The notes under the pieces: generated by a model
Databases searched by the model: none
What the model saw: only the letters and a program-made list of their open reading frames with translations
What the model was told of the DNA's origin: nothing
Shown: piece by piece, positions 1 to 8,192 of the stretch
Layout of the letters: each line of letters starts with the position of its first letter
Numbering within the stretch: position 1 is the first letter of the stretch
Translations under genes and position numbers: made by a program
Origin: Candidatus Thiothrix putei
GTDB taxonomy: Bacteria > Pseudomonadota > Gammaproteobacteria > Thiotrichales > Thiotrichaceae
Length of the DNA stretch: 64,000 nt
Direction of reading: 5' to 3'
Assembly (NCBI GenBank): GCA_029972225.1
Contig: CP124756.1
Coordinates: 3,454,001 to 3,518,000, forward strand

Positions 1-248
1 TTAATTGCTTCGGTCAGGGGAATGGTTTCACTGGCGAGTTGCGCCATCAATTGTAAAATGTTGCTGCGCTGAACCTCTGGGGCATTATTGATTTCAAACA
101 GCAGTACGTCGCTACTCACCAACATCCAACTGTCGTCCTCACACAAGGAAAGGATCGTTTTCACCGCTTCAGCTTCCAAATGAATACGCGGGTTAGACTG
201 GTCATCAAATGGGCGGTTTAAGCAACAGTTGTCAAGGTATATTCTCAT
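1..248 (-). CDS. PIN-domain protein, C-terminus beyond window
   Basis: The first 82 codons of a leftward gene; no stop is reached before the window edge. The start is the ATG at 246-248. The N-terminus reads MRIYLDNCCLNRPFDDQ, which matches the opening of PilT-N-terminal (PIN) ribonuclease toxins; the Asp in YLDN would be the first metal-binding acid. A second conserved stretch, SSDVLLFEINN, carries the usual Glu of the PIN fold. PIN toxins cleave RNA using a cluster of acidic residues. No antitoxin lies immediately upstream, where the brnA end and an intergenic hairpin are found, so the partner, if any, may be downstream outside the window. Family call is firm; function is inferred. Confidence 0.72.
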   Translation of the reverse strand, partial: MRIYLDNCCLNRPFDDQSNPRIHLEAEAVKTILSLCEDDSWMLVSSDVLLFEINNAPEVQRSNILQLMAQLASETIPLTEAI

Positions 249-266
249 AGACGTTAGTATATCAAA

Positions 267-334
267 GAAAAAGCCGAAACACGTCCGGCTTTTTCGTCTC
301 AGGGCAAGCAGCCGCCTACTGGCGCGATACGCTT
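267..334. repeat. Intergenic hairpin repeat, copy A
   Basis: A perfect 10-base stem (GAAAAAGCCG at 267-276 with CGGCTTTTTC at 286-295) followed by a tail resembling TACTGGCGCGATACGCTTA. It lies between brnA and the PIN gene and could work as a bidirectional rho-independent terminator. The same hairpin-plus-tail layout occurs at 941-1016 and 1819-1894, so it is a diverged three-copy repeat tied to toxin-antitoxin modules. Confidence 0.6.
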
Positions 335-337
335 ACT

Positions 338-634
338 CTAACTGTGTGAGCGCAATTCCTGTTGAATCGTCTGCCTGACGACATCTTCCAGCCCTTGCCC
401 TTGGATAAACTGCTTCAACGCTTCGTTCATCATGTTCTGGTAGCTGCCGCCTGTGATTGCCGCACGCGCTTTGAAGGCTGCCAAGATGCTGTTGTCAACA
501 CGCATGGTAATACGGCTTTTGCCGCCAGATTCCGCCTGTAATTTTGCCAAAGCAGGTATTTTTGCTACGGGTTTAGCATCAGCGAAATCGTAATCTTTGA
601 ATTTGTCGTACATATCATCTGAATTGGTTTGCAT
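338..634 (-). CDS. brnA: BrnA-type antitoxin
   Basis: A 98-residue protein with a ribbon-helix-helix C-terminal half: SRITMRVDNSILAAFKARA is the beta strand plus first helix, and the rest (GGSYQNMMNEALKQFI) is the second helix, as in BrnA antitoxins. BrnA neutralises the BrnT ribonuclease and represses the operon as a DNA-binding dimer. The gene overlaps the 3' end of the upstream toxin gene by 20 bases, the toxin-first order normal for brnTA. The N-terminal 40 residues are acidic and probably contact the toxin. Family inferred from motif and gene pairing. Confidence 0.85.
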   Translation of the reverse strand: MQTNSDDMYDKFKDYDFADAKPVAKIPALAKLQAESGGKSRITMRVDNSILAAFKARAAITGGSYQNMMNEALKQFIQGQGLEDVVRQTIQQELRSHS

Positions 635-893
635 AAATCCTCCGTTGTGGTTGGTTGGCTTTCCACGCCGAAATTAGACGGATACGCTCACCGCGTAACG
701 TCCATACGACCACCAACACCCGATGTTTTGCCCCGACACCCAAGCTCACAAACCGCTGTTCGCCGAAAGTATCGCCATCTTCACGGGTCAACGCGAAAGG
801 GTCAAGTAACACGACTTGCGCTTCCTCAAAGGTCACGCCTTCGTGGTTGATCGGGTTAATGGCTGCTTTTTCGGGGTCGAATTCAATATCCAT
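615..893 (-). CDS. brnT: BrnT-type toxin ribonuclease
   Basis: A 92-residue protein beginning MDIEFDPEKAAINPINHEGV, the typical start of BrnT (DUF497), an RNase of RelE-like fold. Further family features are FEEAQVVLLDP, the central EQRFVSLGVG and the C-terminal RGERIRLISAWKA, which holds the conserved Arg residues. It is the first gene of brnTA and overlaps brnA, so both are made from one mRNA. The asparagine-rich segment INPINHEGV differs a little from the usual NxxKHG motif (the Lys is replaced by Ile-Asn), a possible weakening of activity. The upstream promoter was not resolved. Confidence 0.85.
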   Translation of the reverse strand: MDIEFDPEKAAINPINHEGVTFEEAQVVLLDPFALTREDGDTFGEQRFVSLGVGAKHRVLVVVWTLRGERIRLISAWKANQPQRRIYANQFR

Positions 894-940
894 ACGCTAA
901 TGATATGCACAAATATGCAGACATTCAAGGTAATGGGAAA

Positions 941-1016
941 GAAAAAGCCGGAACGCGTCCAGCCTCTTCCGCTCACTGCAACTGCTTGCCGCTTGCTGGC
1001 ACGACCAATGCGTTAA
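941..1016. repeat. Intergenic hairpin repeat, copy B
   Basis: Second copy of the toxin-antitoxin-associated repeat, between brnT and the HVO_A0114-type antitoxin gene. The stem is imperfect (AAAAAGCCGGA against TCCAGCCTCTT). The tail CCGCTCACTGCAACTGC is shared exactly with copy C. It lies downstream of the leftward tumE-antitoxin pair and could end its transcript. Confidence 0.55.
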
Positions 1017-1075
1017 TCTTTATGCTTACTGCATATCCACATCTGCAAAATTGTTGATCCACTGCCCGATTTCCG

Positions 1076-1429
1076 TCAGGCAACTTTAGCCAATGGCATC
1101 CGTATCTCTACCGCAGTGAAAGGCACTAAGATATTGCCATTCTCAGCCCGTTCAACTAGCCCAATTTCTTCAAGCCGCGCAATATCAGTGTGTACGTTGG
1201 AGTAATTGCGGGCAGCGGCTTTGGCAAGTGCGTAAACGCTGCATGAACCCAGTTTGCTGAGAGTATCCAGCAGATCGAGCCGTGCGGGAGTCAGTTCCGT
1301 AAACAGAGTTCTGGCTGATTCAAACGAAAGCCAAAAATCAGGCGTTTGCCCTTGGCGGGAGGCGGCGAGTTGTCGCCGTGCCGTTTGGAGAGCAGAACCG
1401 CGTTTCGCGACTTCAATGATTGCTTTCAT
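1076..1429 (-). CDS. HVO_A0114-type winged-helix antitoxin
   Basis: A 117-residue DNA-binding protein of the HVO_A0114 family: FESARTLFTELTPARLDLLDTL opens a winged helix, followed by SVYALAKAAARNYSNVHTDI (recognition helix) and LEEIGLVERAENGNILVPF (wing). Such proteins are commonly the antitoxin of a TumE (DUF6516) toxin, and the gene directly upstream is of that type; the two overlap by 4 bases (ATGA). It likely neutralises TumE and represses the operon. Clear family match; regulation is inferred from the arrangement. Confidence 0.8.
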   Translation of the reverse strand: MKAIIEVAKRGSALQTARRQLAASRQGQTPDFWLSFESARTLFTELTPARLDLLDTLSKLGSCSVYALAKAAARNYSNVHTDIARLEEIGLVERAENGNILVPFTAVEIRMPLAKVA

Positions 1430-1719
1430 GATTCCCTCCAGTTTGTCATATCGTTTTCAAAATCATCGAGTAACTGGTCGATGGTGGTGAACGCATAGGC
1501 TATTTCATCAGTATTGATATGCTTATGGTCGCCTTTGCCTCGCTCATTGTCATATCTGACCCTGCACACACCGTCTGAGCCGAAATACAGACGGTATTTA
1601 TAGGGATGCCCGCAGGGTGGAACAGGTTCAGAAAGCTGCCAGATAACGACTTCGACGATTGAACCGTCGTCATGAATTTCTTTGGATTTGGCGATGAGTG
1701 TTGCTTTCATGTATTGCAT
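1426..1719 (-). CDS. TumE-type toxin (DUF6516)
   Basis: A 97-residue protein with the TumE/DUF6516 signature: a strand-rich N-terminus (IVEVVIWQLSEPV), the central YKYRLYFG, then YDNERGKGDHKH, the best conserved motif of the family, and a C-terminal helix LLDDFENDM. TumE is a proposed type II toxin paired with a winged-helix antitoxin, here the overlapping downstream gene. Two in-frame ATGs (1719 and 1710) are possible starts and neither has a clear Shine-Dalgarno sequence, so the start is uncertain by three codons. Confidence 0.8.
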   Translation of the reverse strand: MQYMKATLIAKSKEIHDDGSIVEVVIWQLSEPVPPCGHPYKYRLYFGSDGVCRVRYDNERGKGDHKHINTDEIAYAFTTIDQLLDDFENDMTNWRES

Positions 1720-2097
1720 AATAGCAATATATCAGAATGGTTGTCGATGTTAGGATTCACGGAGTAATAGCAAGACAATTGAGATGCGCCCTCAATTTTC
1801 CACACATTAGCGGCCGATGGAAAAAGGCTGGACAAGTTCAGCCTTTTCCGCTCACTGCAACTGCCCGCTGTCTACTGGCACGACCCGCTTACCGGTTTCT
1901 GGCTATCCTCAGAGGTGAGGTGTGTGTAACTCATGAAGCTCTCCTGTCAGTGGTTTTTCGGGATGCTTTTTACCACATCTTGCCTCTGACCTTATGAGGA
2001 AAGACACATCCCGTCTCGATTAACGGGCTATGCACTTATGATACGAATTCACGCCTCCTTTTATTGTTATCCTCTTAATCTTGATCAGTGGTCAAGA
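1720..2097. other. 378-base intergenic stretch
   Basis: No convincing gene. It holds copy C of the toxin-antitoxin-associated repeat (1819-1894) and, just past the stop codon of the leftward secreted-protein gene, an imperfect inverted repeat TCTTGA/TCAAGA near 2082-2099 without a T run. The remainder shows nothing I can identify. Confidence 0.5.
1819..1894. repeat. Intergenic hairpin repeat, copy C
   Basis: Third copy: stem GGAAAAAGGCTG (1819-1830) with CAGCCTTTTCC (1839-1849), then CGCTCACTGCAACTGC and TACTGGCACGACCCGCTTA, matching copies A and B. It lies upstream of tumE, so it is not simply the terminator of that gene. This supports a repeated unit that flanks each module. Confidence 0.55.
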
Positions 2098-2416
2098 TCA
2101 TTCTCCCCCTGCTCCCCAATTCATCAGGATAGGCATATTAGGGTTGGCGGGTGTAATTACTGAGCCATCAGGAGGCGTTTCAGTTCCCCCTGTTTCCCCA
2201 GGCATTCCTGATACGGAAGGTTCTGAATCCGTAGTTAAAGGAGCTAAATTAGCAGTATAAACTTCCTGCTCCACCTTAGATTTGATCTTAGTATTATTTA
2301 GATTTTCCAAGTCATACATTGTCAAATCAAGGCTAATGCTTTCAACGACCTTCCCCGGACTCAATCTAATTGAACCATATTGAGAATTCCCAACCTGATT
2401 TGCAGAAGATATAAAT

Positions 2417-3798
2417 GAGCGACTTGCAAAATCCGACAAACTGAGTTGCTCAATTTTCAGCATTGACCGAACGCCGCATATTCAGCCGATTTTTTACTCA
2501 ATTTGACCAACGAAACCTGAGCTTTTTCAGTTTTACCGTAACTTTTGCTAAATTTCACCCATACCGATGCGACTGCTCCTGTTTTTCAGTCAGTCTTCCC
2601 GTGTTTTTTCAAAACCAGTCGCCTTATAACAAGACACGCATCAGTTGATCAGCACTCAACACCAAAATCCCAAACATCAGGTGGCTGTAAACTTTTTGTG
2701 CGCCTTGCACCCACACATTCCGACCACCAAATTCATCCTTCAGGCGGGCATTGGTTCGTTCTACGGTGCTGCGAATTTTGTAACGCTCGGCATCAGCAGG
2801 TTCAAACGCTTCTTTCTGTCCGCCGCGAGGATTGTGATCAATCAGAGGGACATGCCCCAGATGACGGCTGTATTCGTGCAAATCAGCACTGCAATAGGCT
2901 GCATCCATCAGGTCGTAGAGACTGGTGACACGTTGGGCACTGATTTGAGAGAGTGGGATGGCTGCCCCGCTGTCGTGAAAGGAGGCGGAAGACAGAATGG
3001 CTGCTATCGGGACACCACAATCGGCGGTATCGATATGCAGTTTGTAGCCGTTCCAACTGTGCTTGTAGCCTTGGGCATTCTTCTTCGTCCCCCGGTTACA
3101 CTGAACCGGTATCTCATCGAGTGCTTGCTGAAGTGACTGTTCCCGTTGGCGCTGAATCCGTGTTTGCCCTTGTTTTTTCTTTGGCTTTTCCTCGGCAACA
3201 GGCCGTTCACGTGCCTCAATGGCTGTTGAATCCCGACACAGGTGGCCGATCAGCGCATCGCCCAAATACGTTTTCACCAACGTTTCATGCACACGTTCCG
3301 CTAAACGCTGTTCAGCAAATTCAGCGAAGGCACGTGAAAAGGTGGATTCGGAAGGCAGTTTCTTGGTCAGGGGAAACCCGCAGATGCGTCGCAGGGAGCG
3401 ATCGTTTTGCAGCCGGTCAATGAGTGCTCGCGTATTGACAATATTGAGCACGCTTTTGGCGACAAAAGCATTGGCAAACCAAGATCGCTCCGTCGCTGGC
3501 CGTCCAGACCCATCACGAAAAGAGCGCACAAAATCTTCAATGCGCGTCAGCTCCAGTACGTGAATGAGTTTTTCAAGCTTGGGGGTCAATGTGCCAAAGG
3601 CATCATTGAAGCAAGGTAGTATTTCAATTTGCAGCAAACTCCAGCGTTGTGCAATCAGGGCGCGTTCGGTAGAATTCATAGCGTGGGCTTAATGGTTGTT
3701 TTGACGCTTCTATTATCGCCGAAAACGGCAGCCCACACTTCTTTTTTCCTTCAGATGAAGGAAGGTTCACGCTGAAAATGTAATTTTGCAAGTGGCTC
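2417..3798 (-). mobile_element. IS5-like insertion sequence, full copy 1
   Basis: A 1382-base element. Left end GAGCGACTTGCAAAAT and right end (read inward) GAGCCACTTGCAAAAT form near-perfect terminal inverted repeats. It is flanked by direct 4-base target duplications AAAT (2413-2416 and 3799-3802), which shows ordinary transposition into the secreted-protein gene. It carries one transposase gene on the minus strand. It differs from the copy at 44796-46177 by only a few bases (for instance one base near 3751), so activity was recent. Confidence 0.93.
2624..3679 (-). CDS. IS5-like DDE transposase
   Basis: A 351-residue transposase. The N-terminal half (residues 1-130) resembles the DUF772 domain seen before DDE_Tnp_1 catalytic domains. 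The catalytic core shows RDSTAIEARE (first Asp), LMDAAYCSADLHEY (second Asp) and STVERTNARLKDEFGGRN (Glu). A basic linker (EEKPKKKQGQTRIQRQRE) sits between the first acid and the core. It cuts and joins the ends of its own element. The same protein is encoded at 45003-46058, and its first 109 residues at 7865-8192. Confidence 0.9.
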   Translation of the reverse strand: MNSTERALIAQRWSLLQIEILPCFNDAFGTLTPKLEKLIHVLELTRIEDFVRSFRDGSGRPATERSWFANAFVAKSVLNIVNTRALIDRLQNDRSLRRICGFPLTKKLPSESTFSRAFAEFAEQRLAERVHETLVKTYLGDALIGHLCRDSTAIEARERPVAEEKPKKKQGQTRIQRQREQSLQQALDEIPVQCNRGTKKNAQGYKHSWNGYKLHIDTADCGVPIAAILSSASFHDSGAAIPLSQISAQRVTSLYDLMDAAYCSADLHEYSRHLGHVPLIDHNPRGGQKEAFEPADAERYKIRSTVERTNARLKDEFGGRNVWVQGAQKVYSHLMFGILVLSADQLMRVLL

Positions 3799-5031
3799 AA
3801 ATGAAGGCAATACTGATCTATCAACTACTGAGGGTTGTGCAACTGTTTTTTGCATAGCATCTATCTTAGCAGCAGCCATAAAAAGTTTTGCATCATTAAG
3901 TTCCACATCAATCTTGGCTTGAAGCACCTGCTTTAATAGCCAAGCATCAACAACATCTGATGATATACTTACAGACTTATTTTTAGCTTTGTATTTATTC
4001 AAAAGTATATTGAGTGTGTTTGCTCTATCTTGCATGGCAAGATATTTATCTTTTCTAACAGGATCTAAATTACCATCAACATACCACCTTCTGATGAAGT
4101 TTGAATCCGGTTGGACATTTTCCACCATAGTATCACTAAAGACCTGAAGCCCTTTTATTAAACCATCAATTTCACGCATGTGATCTTGTTGTAGAACTTT
4201 TGCTTCCGCTAAAAACTTATCAGGATCATTTATTGCCATTAACTTTTTCATTCTATTTTGATAGCCCAGCATTCCATCTTTTGAAATCTTTGTCCATGCT
4301 GCGTTAACAGCATCCAGATATGCCATGTGCGCTTGGTCTTCAGTTTCTAATGTTTTGATAAGCTCCGCAGGTTTTCTCACAAAATCAGCCAAGTCATATT
4401 CAAGAATAATTTTTACGCGCTGTATAACTTCATCACTTGCATCCCATTCTGTTACAGGCTTTTTATCAATGGTAAGACTTGTAATTGCAGAAGCAATTGC
4501 TAATGGGTGAAAAAAGTCCGCAACTCCATCAACCGTCGTCAACACGCCTGTTTCTACAGCAGTAACAGTCCCATACTGTTTATAATCATCAGTAACATCC
4601 ATACCTCTCACTGCTACGTCTGCTGCTGTACCTACAACTTTAAGAATTTTCCCTGAAGTTTTTAAGGTTTTTGCAAGTTCTTCACTCTTTGCAATATCTT
4701 TTGTAAGTTTCCCAATTTCACCAGCAGACTTACTTAGATACTGCGTATGCAAATCTGCCACCTTGGAGTTTTTTATTACATTCATCGTATGGTTAAGTGC
4801 ATCAATTGTTTTTTGTGAATTTGCAGCAGATTGTTCAACTATAGCTGCCAATCCGCCAAAATCATCTGTATGAGCTATAAATTCTCCTACAGTTGCCGCA
4901 TTCGCAAAGGTTGAAACATTGTTAGCAAATGCAGGGGATGTGAGACCGCAGATAATGGCAACTGTGAGCAGGTTAAGTTTTGCTTTCATTTTGGAGTCCT
5001 CTGGAATGGGGTGAAGCGTAAGGTGCATGGG

Positions 5032-6222
5032 TTAAAATGCCCAGTCGATGCCAGCCGAGATTTGTGTGCCTGTGTATTTGGTGTCAACTAAAGTGGCAGG
5101 CGTGGCTTTGTCTTTCATTTCAAATTGCTTTAGGTCGGTATAAAAGCGGGCTTTTTGGTTGATTTGGTAATCGTAGCCTAACCCGAATTGGGTTTTATTC
5201 CGCCCTGCGTTGTAGAGGTCATTTAACTGGTCATAGCTGTTGGCATCTATTTTTAGCTTGTCAGCATTGACCCGCACAGTATGTTGCCCACGCCATGTTT
5301 TGGCGTATTCGACGGAAGTGTAGAGGCTTTTGCCATTGACGTTGCGGCTTTCTTTGTCCAGATTACCCGTGATGCTGCTGATGTAATAGTCCGGGTCTTG
5401 TTTGGAATGACGAACCCCAACAGTAATACGCTGATCGTTAGGCAGTGCATGGACAACGGTAACATTGGTGTCGTAGCTATCGCCTTTGCGGTAATAATCG
5501 ACGTTATCACGCTGCGTTTCATCGCTTTGGGTGTAATTCATGCCCCCAATCACCTGCGTATTCCCCTTGGCAAAATGCCCTTGCAGGGAAACCCGCGTTT
5601 CATCACCGGGGTCAAGCACGTCATTTTCAACATCACCATTCGGGTCAAACTTACCCTTGATGGTGCGACTCACCCCCACACCGATATTCGCATTCGGCGA
5701 CACGACTTTGGTCACAACAATCCCCGGCGTGACATTCTCACCCTCACCAAAGCGAGTTTGCTGCACAAGACTGCCATCCATAATGGCATTCTTTTCGCTG
5801 CCGGAAAGCGTCTCCTTCCCAGTCGGGATGTTGTAATCAAGGTTGTAACGGATATTCCAATTATTACGCAACTCTTGGGCATACGCAGCACTCAACGCCG
5901 TATCACCTTGGGCGTTGACATGCCCTTCACGCCCCTCTGTTGTATTGCGCGAATCAATATTGGCAGTGCGCAAACCCACATCCAGGTTGTCCATTACCTT
6001 ATAGGTAATAGTGACGGGTGTTACAGACTGCTCCCCACTGGTGTTGTTATCCCCCTCCCAGTCATACGTATACTGCTCCACGTGGATTGCCAGCCGATCC
6101 TTAACCTGAGGGGCATCCTGAAGCGCAAATAAAGGATTTCCACCCGCAACCGCTGTACCAGTGCAAATGGCAGATAAAACTAGAACGCTAGTAAAATTAA
6201 AATGCTGTGCTGTGCTGACCAC
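5032..6222 (-). CDS. Outer-membrane beta-barrel protein
   Basis: A 396-residue protein with an N-terminal signal (FTSVLVLSAICTGTAVAGG) and a string of alternating amphipathic strands ending in AGIDWAF; the terminal Phe is the outer-membrane assembly signal. Many Asp/Asn-rich segments (DWEGDNNTSGEQ, DPNGDVENDVLDPGDE) look like external loops. The start is GTG at 6222 with AGGCGG upstream; an ATG further upstream is in another frame. The role is unknown: it could be a porin or anchor. It precedes the interrupted secreted-protein gene by 42 bases and probably shares its transcript. Confidence 0.75.
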   Translation of the reverse strand: MVSTAQHFNFTSVLVLSAICTGTAVAGGNPLFALQDAPQVKDRLAIHVEQYTYDWEGDNNTSGEQSVTPVTITYKVMDNLDVGLRTANIDSRNTTEGREGHVNAQGDTALSAAYAQELRNNWNIRYNLDYNIPTGKETLSGSEKNAIMDGSLVQQTRFGEGENVTPGIVVTKVVSPNANIGVGVSRTIKGKFDPNGDVENDVLDPGDETRVSLQGHFAKGNTQVIGGMNYTQSDETQRDNVDYYRKGDSYDTNVTVVHALPNDQRITVGVRHSKQDPDYYISSITGNLDKESRNVNGKSLYTSVEYAKTWRGQHTVRVNADKLKIDANSYDQLNDLYNAGRNKTQFGLGYDYQINQKARFYTDLKQFEMKDKATPATLVDTKYTGTQISAGIDWAF

Positions 6223-6436
6223 AGCTTACCGCCTGACGGTATGGACTTCATGGCGCAATCCCCTGTTAAGCAATCAATAAATGCAATATCAAATAAACCC
6301 TACGCATGATACTAACAGATAAAATGTAACCGCCCATTTACTTATGAAGAATTTTTTATGCTTATTTTTGAATTAATTTCATAAATACAATCTATTTAAT
6401 TGATAGATTAATTAACGATCCTGCTACCGCTCCCCA

Positions 6437-6469
6437 CCGCTGGATTCGATTTAATGTGGAATCCAGCGG
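6437..6469. terminator. Hairpin overlapping the opgC stop codon
   Basis: Perfect 11-base inverted repeat CCGCTGGATTC (6437-6447) and GAATCCAGCGG (6459-6469). The opgC stop codon lies in the loop, so the last sense codons form one arm. There is no long T run, so termination efficiency is uncertain. Confidence 0.55.
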
Positions 6470-7680
6470 AACAAAAATTGCCGCTTCACCATCACCCACA
6501 CCAACGCCAATAATCCGGCATGGATGCCCGTATTAATCCAGAAATTCTCATAACTCGGCAACGGCGTATTGGCGATCAATAGCAATAAAAACACATGAAT
6601 AAAAAACACATACAAAGACGCCTGCCCTAAAGGAATAAAGAACCACCCCAATGCACGGTTAATCGGCTGCCAACAAACCGTCATCAGCGCATAAATGGCA
6701 ATAAACAGCACGACCACATTCACCAAACGCCCAATACCCAAGGTATGTTTAGGAAAATAAGTGTTATACCAATACAAAAACGTATCCGCTGGCACAAAAT
6801 GCAAACGCGCCCACTCAGGAAACTGGTCTAAGGGGTGATTCCACGTAAACACGATAAAACCTAATGACAACGCAATACACAGCGCCACTAAACGTTTACC
6901 CCATGCCGTTGCCGAGAAAAACTGCACCACTTCCTGTTTATAATAACCGGCTACCATTCCATGTACATAAAGCAACTGCCAAGAAAGAATAGGAAAAGCG
7001 TATTCAAACTGCGCATTCGTTGGCCGTAATGATGGCGTACTCCCCAGATTAATCAGGTATAACACCCAGCTTAGCCCTAATAACAAGCCTACCTGCCGCT
7101 TAGCCAACATAAAAAACACCAGTGGCGTAAACAGGATAAACATCACCACATACATGCCTACAATCTGGAATTGGTGTGGCCCGATCTGAAGCAATAAGGC
7201 TTTACTGATAATCTGAAAAATACTCGCGTCGATTGGCGGGTATAATTGGAAGGTTTTACCGCCATAAGGGTCGTGAAACGTGGTAATAATGGTGGTATCC
7301 AACCAAGGAATAAAACGCAGCGCCGCTATCGCTAATATCATCAAAACACTAATCCGGTATAGCGCCACCGAGCGGCTAATTAACCCCGGCATGGCGGCGG
7401 CAACACCGGCTTGTTTGACCTTTTTGCCATACACCATCCCGACCACAATTCCCGATAAAATCACGAAAATCTCGGCGGTGGAAATCACCCCAATGCGTTC
7501 CCAACCGATGAACATTAATGCTGAAAAGTATTCAAAATGCGACGCAAATAACAGCGGAATAACAAAGCCCCGCATAAAATCAAGGCGCAAATCACGGGTT
7601 GCCCCCGTTTCGGGATACGCCCAACTCGCCGGAATCCAATCGGAAAAAGTGCGCGAAGCACGGAGGGTGTCTGTTGTCAT
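6451..7680 (-). CDS. opgC: OpgC-type membrane acyltransferase
   Basis: A polytopic membrane protein of about 410 residues matching the OpgC family, which in enterobacteria succinylates osmoregulated periplasmic glucans. It opens with a soluble stretch, then RDLRLDFMRGFVIPLLFASH, the family's catalytic-region signature, and about ten hydrophobic helices to the C-terminus. Start taken at 7678-7680 (MTTDTLRAS); the frame stays open upstream into the IS end at 7746, giving an unlikely longer start (MQVALGF). The truncated IS lies 65 bases upstream and may have displaced or supplied its promoter. No opgGH genes are visible, so the substrate is uncertain. Confidence 0.8.
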   Translation of the reverse strand: MTTDTLRASRTFSDWIPASWAYPETGATRDLRLDFMRGFVIPLLFASHFEYFSALMFIGWERIGVISTAEIFVILSGIVVGMVYGKKVKQAGVAAAMPGLISRSVALYRISVLMILAIAALRFIPWLDTTIITTFHDPYGGKTFQLYPPIDASIFQIISKALLLQIGPHQFQIVGMYVVMFILFTPLVFFMLAKRQVGLLLGLSWVLYLINLGSTPSLRPTNAQFEYAFPILSWQLLYVHGMVAGYYKQEVVQFFSATAWGKRLVALCIALSLGFIVFTWNHPLDQFPEWARLHFVPADTFLYWYNTYFPKHTLGIGRLVNVVVLFIAIYALMTVCWQPINRALGWFFIPLGQASLYVFFIHVFLLLLIANTPLPSYENFWINTGIHAGLLALVWVMVKRQFLFRWIPH

Positions 7681-7745
7681 GTTGTACCGCCATTTATCGG
7701 TTTTTATATCGCGTTCGTCCATGCTATGCCGTAAGGTAAACCCAA

Positions 7746-8192
7746 GAGCCACTTGCAAAATTACATTTTCAGCGTGAACCTTCCTTCATCTGAAAGAAAA
7801 AAGAAGTGTGGGCTGCCGTTTTCGGCGATAATAGAAGCGTCAAAACAACCATTAAGCCCACGCTATGAATTCTACCGAACGCGCCCTGATTGCACAACGC
7901 TGGAGTTTGCTGCAAATTGAAATACTACCTTGCTTCAATGATGCCTTTGGCACATTGACCCCCAAGCTTGAAAAACTCATTCACGTACTGGAGCTGACGC
8001 GCATTGAAGATTTTGTGCGCTCTTTTCGTGATGGGTCTGGACGGCCAGCGACGGAGCGATCTTGGTTTGCCAATGCTTTTGTCGCCAAAAGCGTGCTCAA
8101 TATTGTCAATACGCGAGCACTCATTGACCGGCTGCAAAACGATCGCTCCCTGCGACGCATCTGCGGGTTTCCCCTGACCAAGAAACTGCCTT
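7746..8192 (+). mobile_element. IS5-like element, truncated copy
   Basis: The first 447 bases (transposase 5' side) of the element found complete at 2417-3798 and 44796-46177. It matches the latter at the base that separates those two copies. Flanked on the left by CCAA (7742-7745) and on the right by TAAA (8193-8196), which differ from each other. CCAA matches the flank of the 44796 end and TAAA the flank of the 46177 end. The missing 935 bases stop exactly at the element end, since TAAA and in-frame tcmP sequence follow at once. Confidence 0.92.
7865..8192 (+). pseudogene. Truncated IS5-like transposase
   Basis: The first 109 codons of the 351-residue transposase, cut after LTKKLP. The frame then runs on into unrelated sequence and stops at 8311. 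All three catalytic acids are missing, so it cannot be active, though a protein with the N-terminal DNA-binding part could still be made. Confidence 0.92.

Larger units (their letters stand above)
2098..4989 (-). pseudogene. Secreted protein gene interrupted by IS5-like element
   Basis: Leftward gene in two pieces, 3799-4989 and 2098-2412 plus one copy of the duplicated target AAAT. The start at 4987-4989 is chosen because AGAGGACT lies 8 bases upstream and it opens a signal peptide (MKAKLNLLTVAIICGLTSPAFA). Removing the IS and one AAAT gives a continuous frame (VLPSF joined to ISSANQ) of about 501 codons. The first half is largely helical, with long polar helices around residues 40-110 (KSAGEIGKLTKDIAKSEELA). 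The C-terminus is Pro/Gly/Thr-rich (ETPPDGSVITPANPNM). As it stands, the 5' piece is translated into the IS and gains the tail EPLAKLHFQREPSFI. No known family recognised. It follows the outer-membrane barrel gene by 42 bases, so the two were probably one operon. Confidence 0.8.

Noticed and set aside
267..1894. The three intergenic repeats as integron attC sites
   Set aside because: They lack consistent TAAC...GTTA end boxes in the right orientation (copy A has GTTA...TAAC), and no integrase is seen. Kept only as a repeat of unknown kind.
2098..2463. A separate 121-residue gene
   Set aside because: Its first 16 residues are IS end sequence, and the remainder continues the frame of the interrupted secreted-protein gene.
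5281..6132. Long plus-strand frame opposite the outer-membrane barrel gene
   Set aside because: A shadow of the barrel gene: no signal peptide, no family features and no ribosome binding site.
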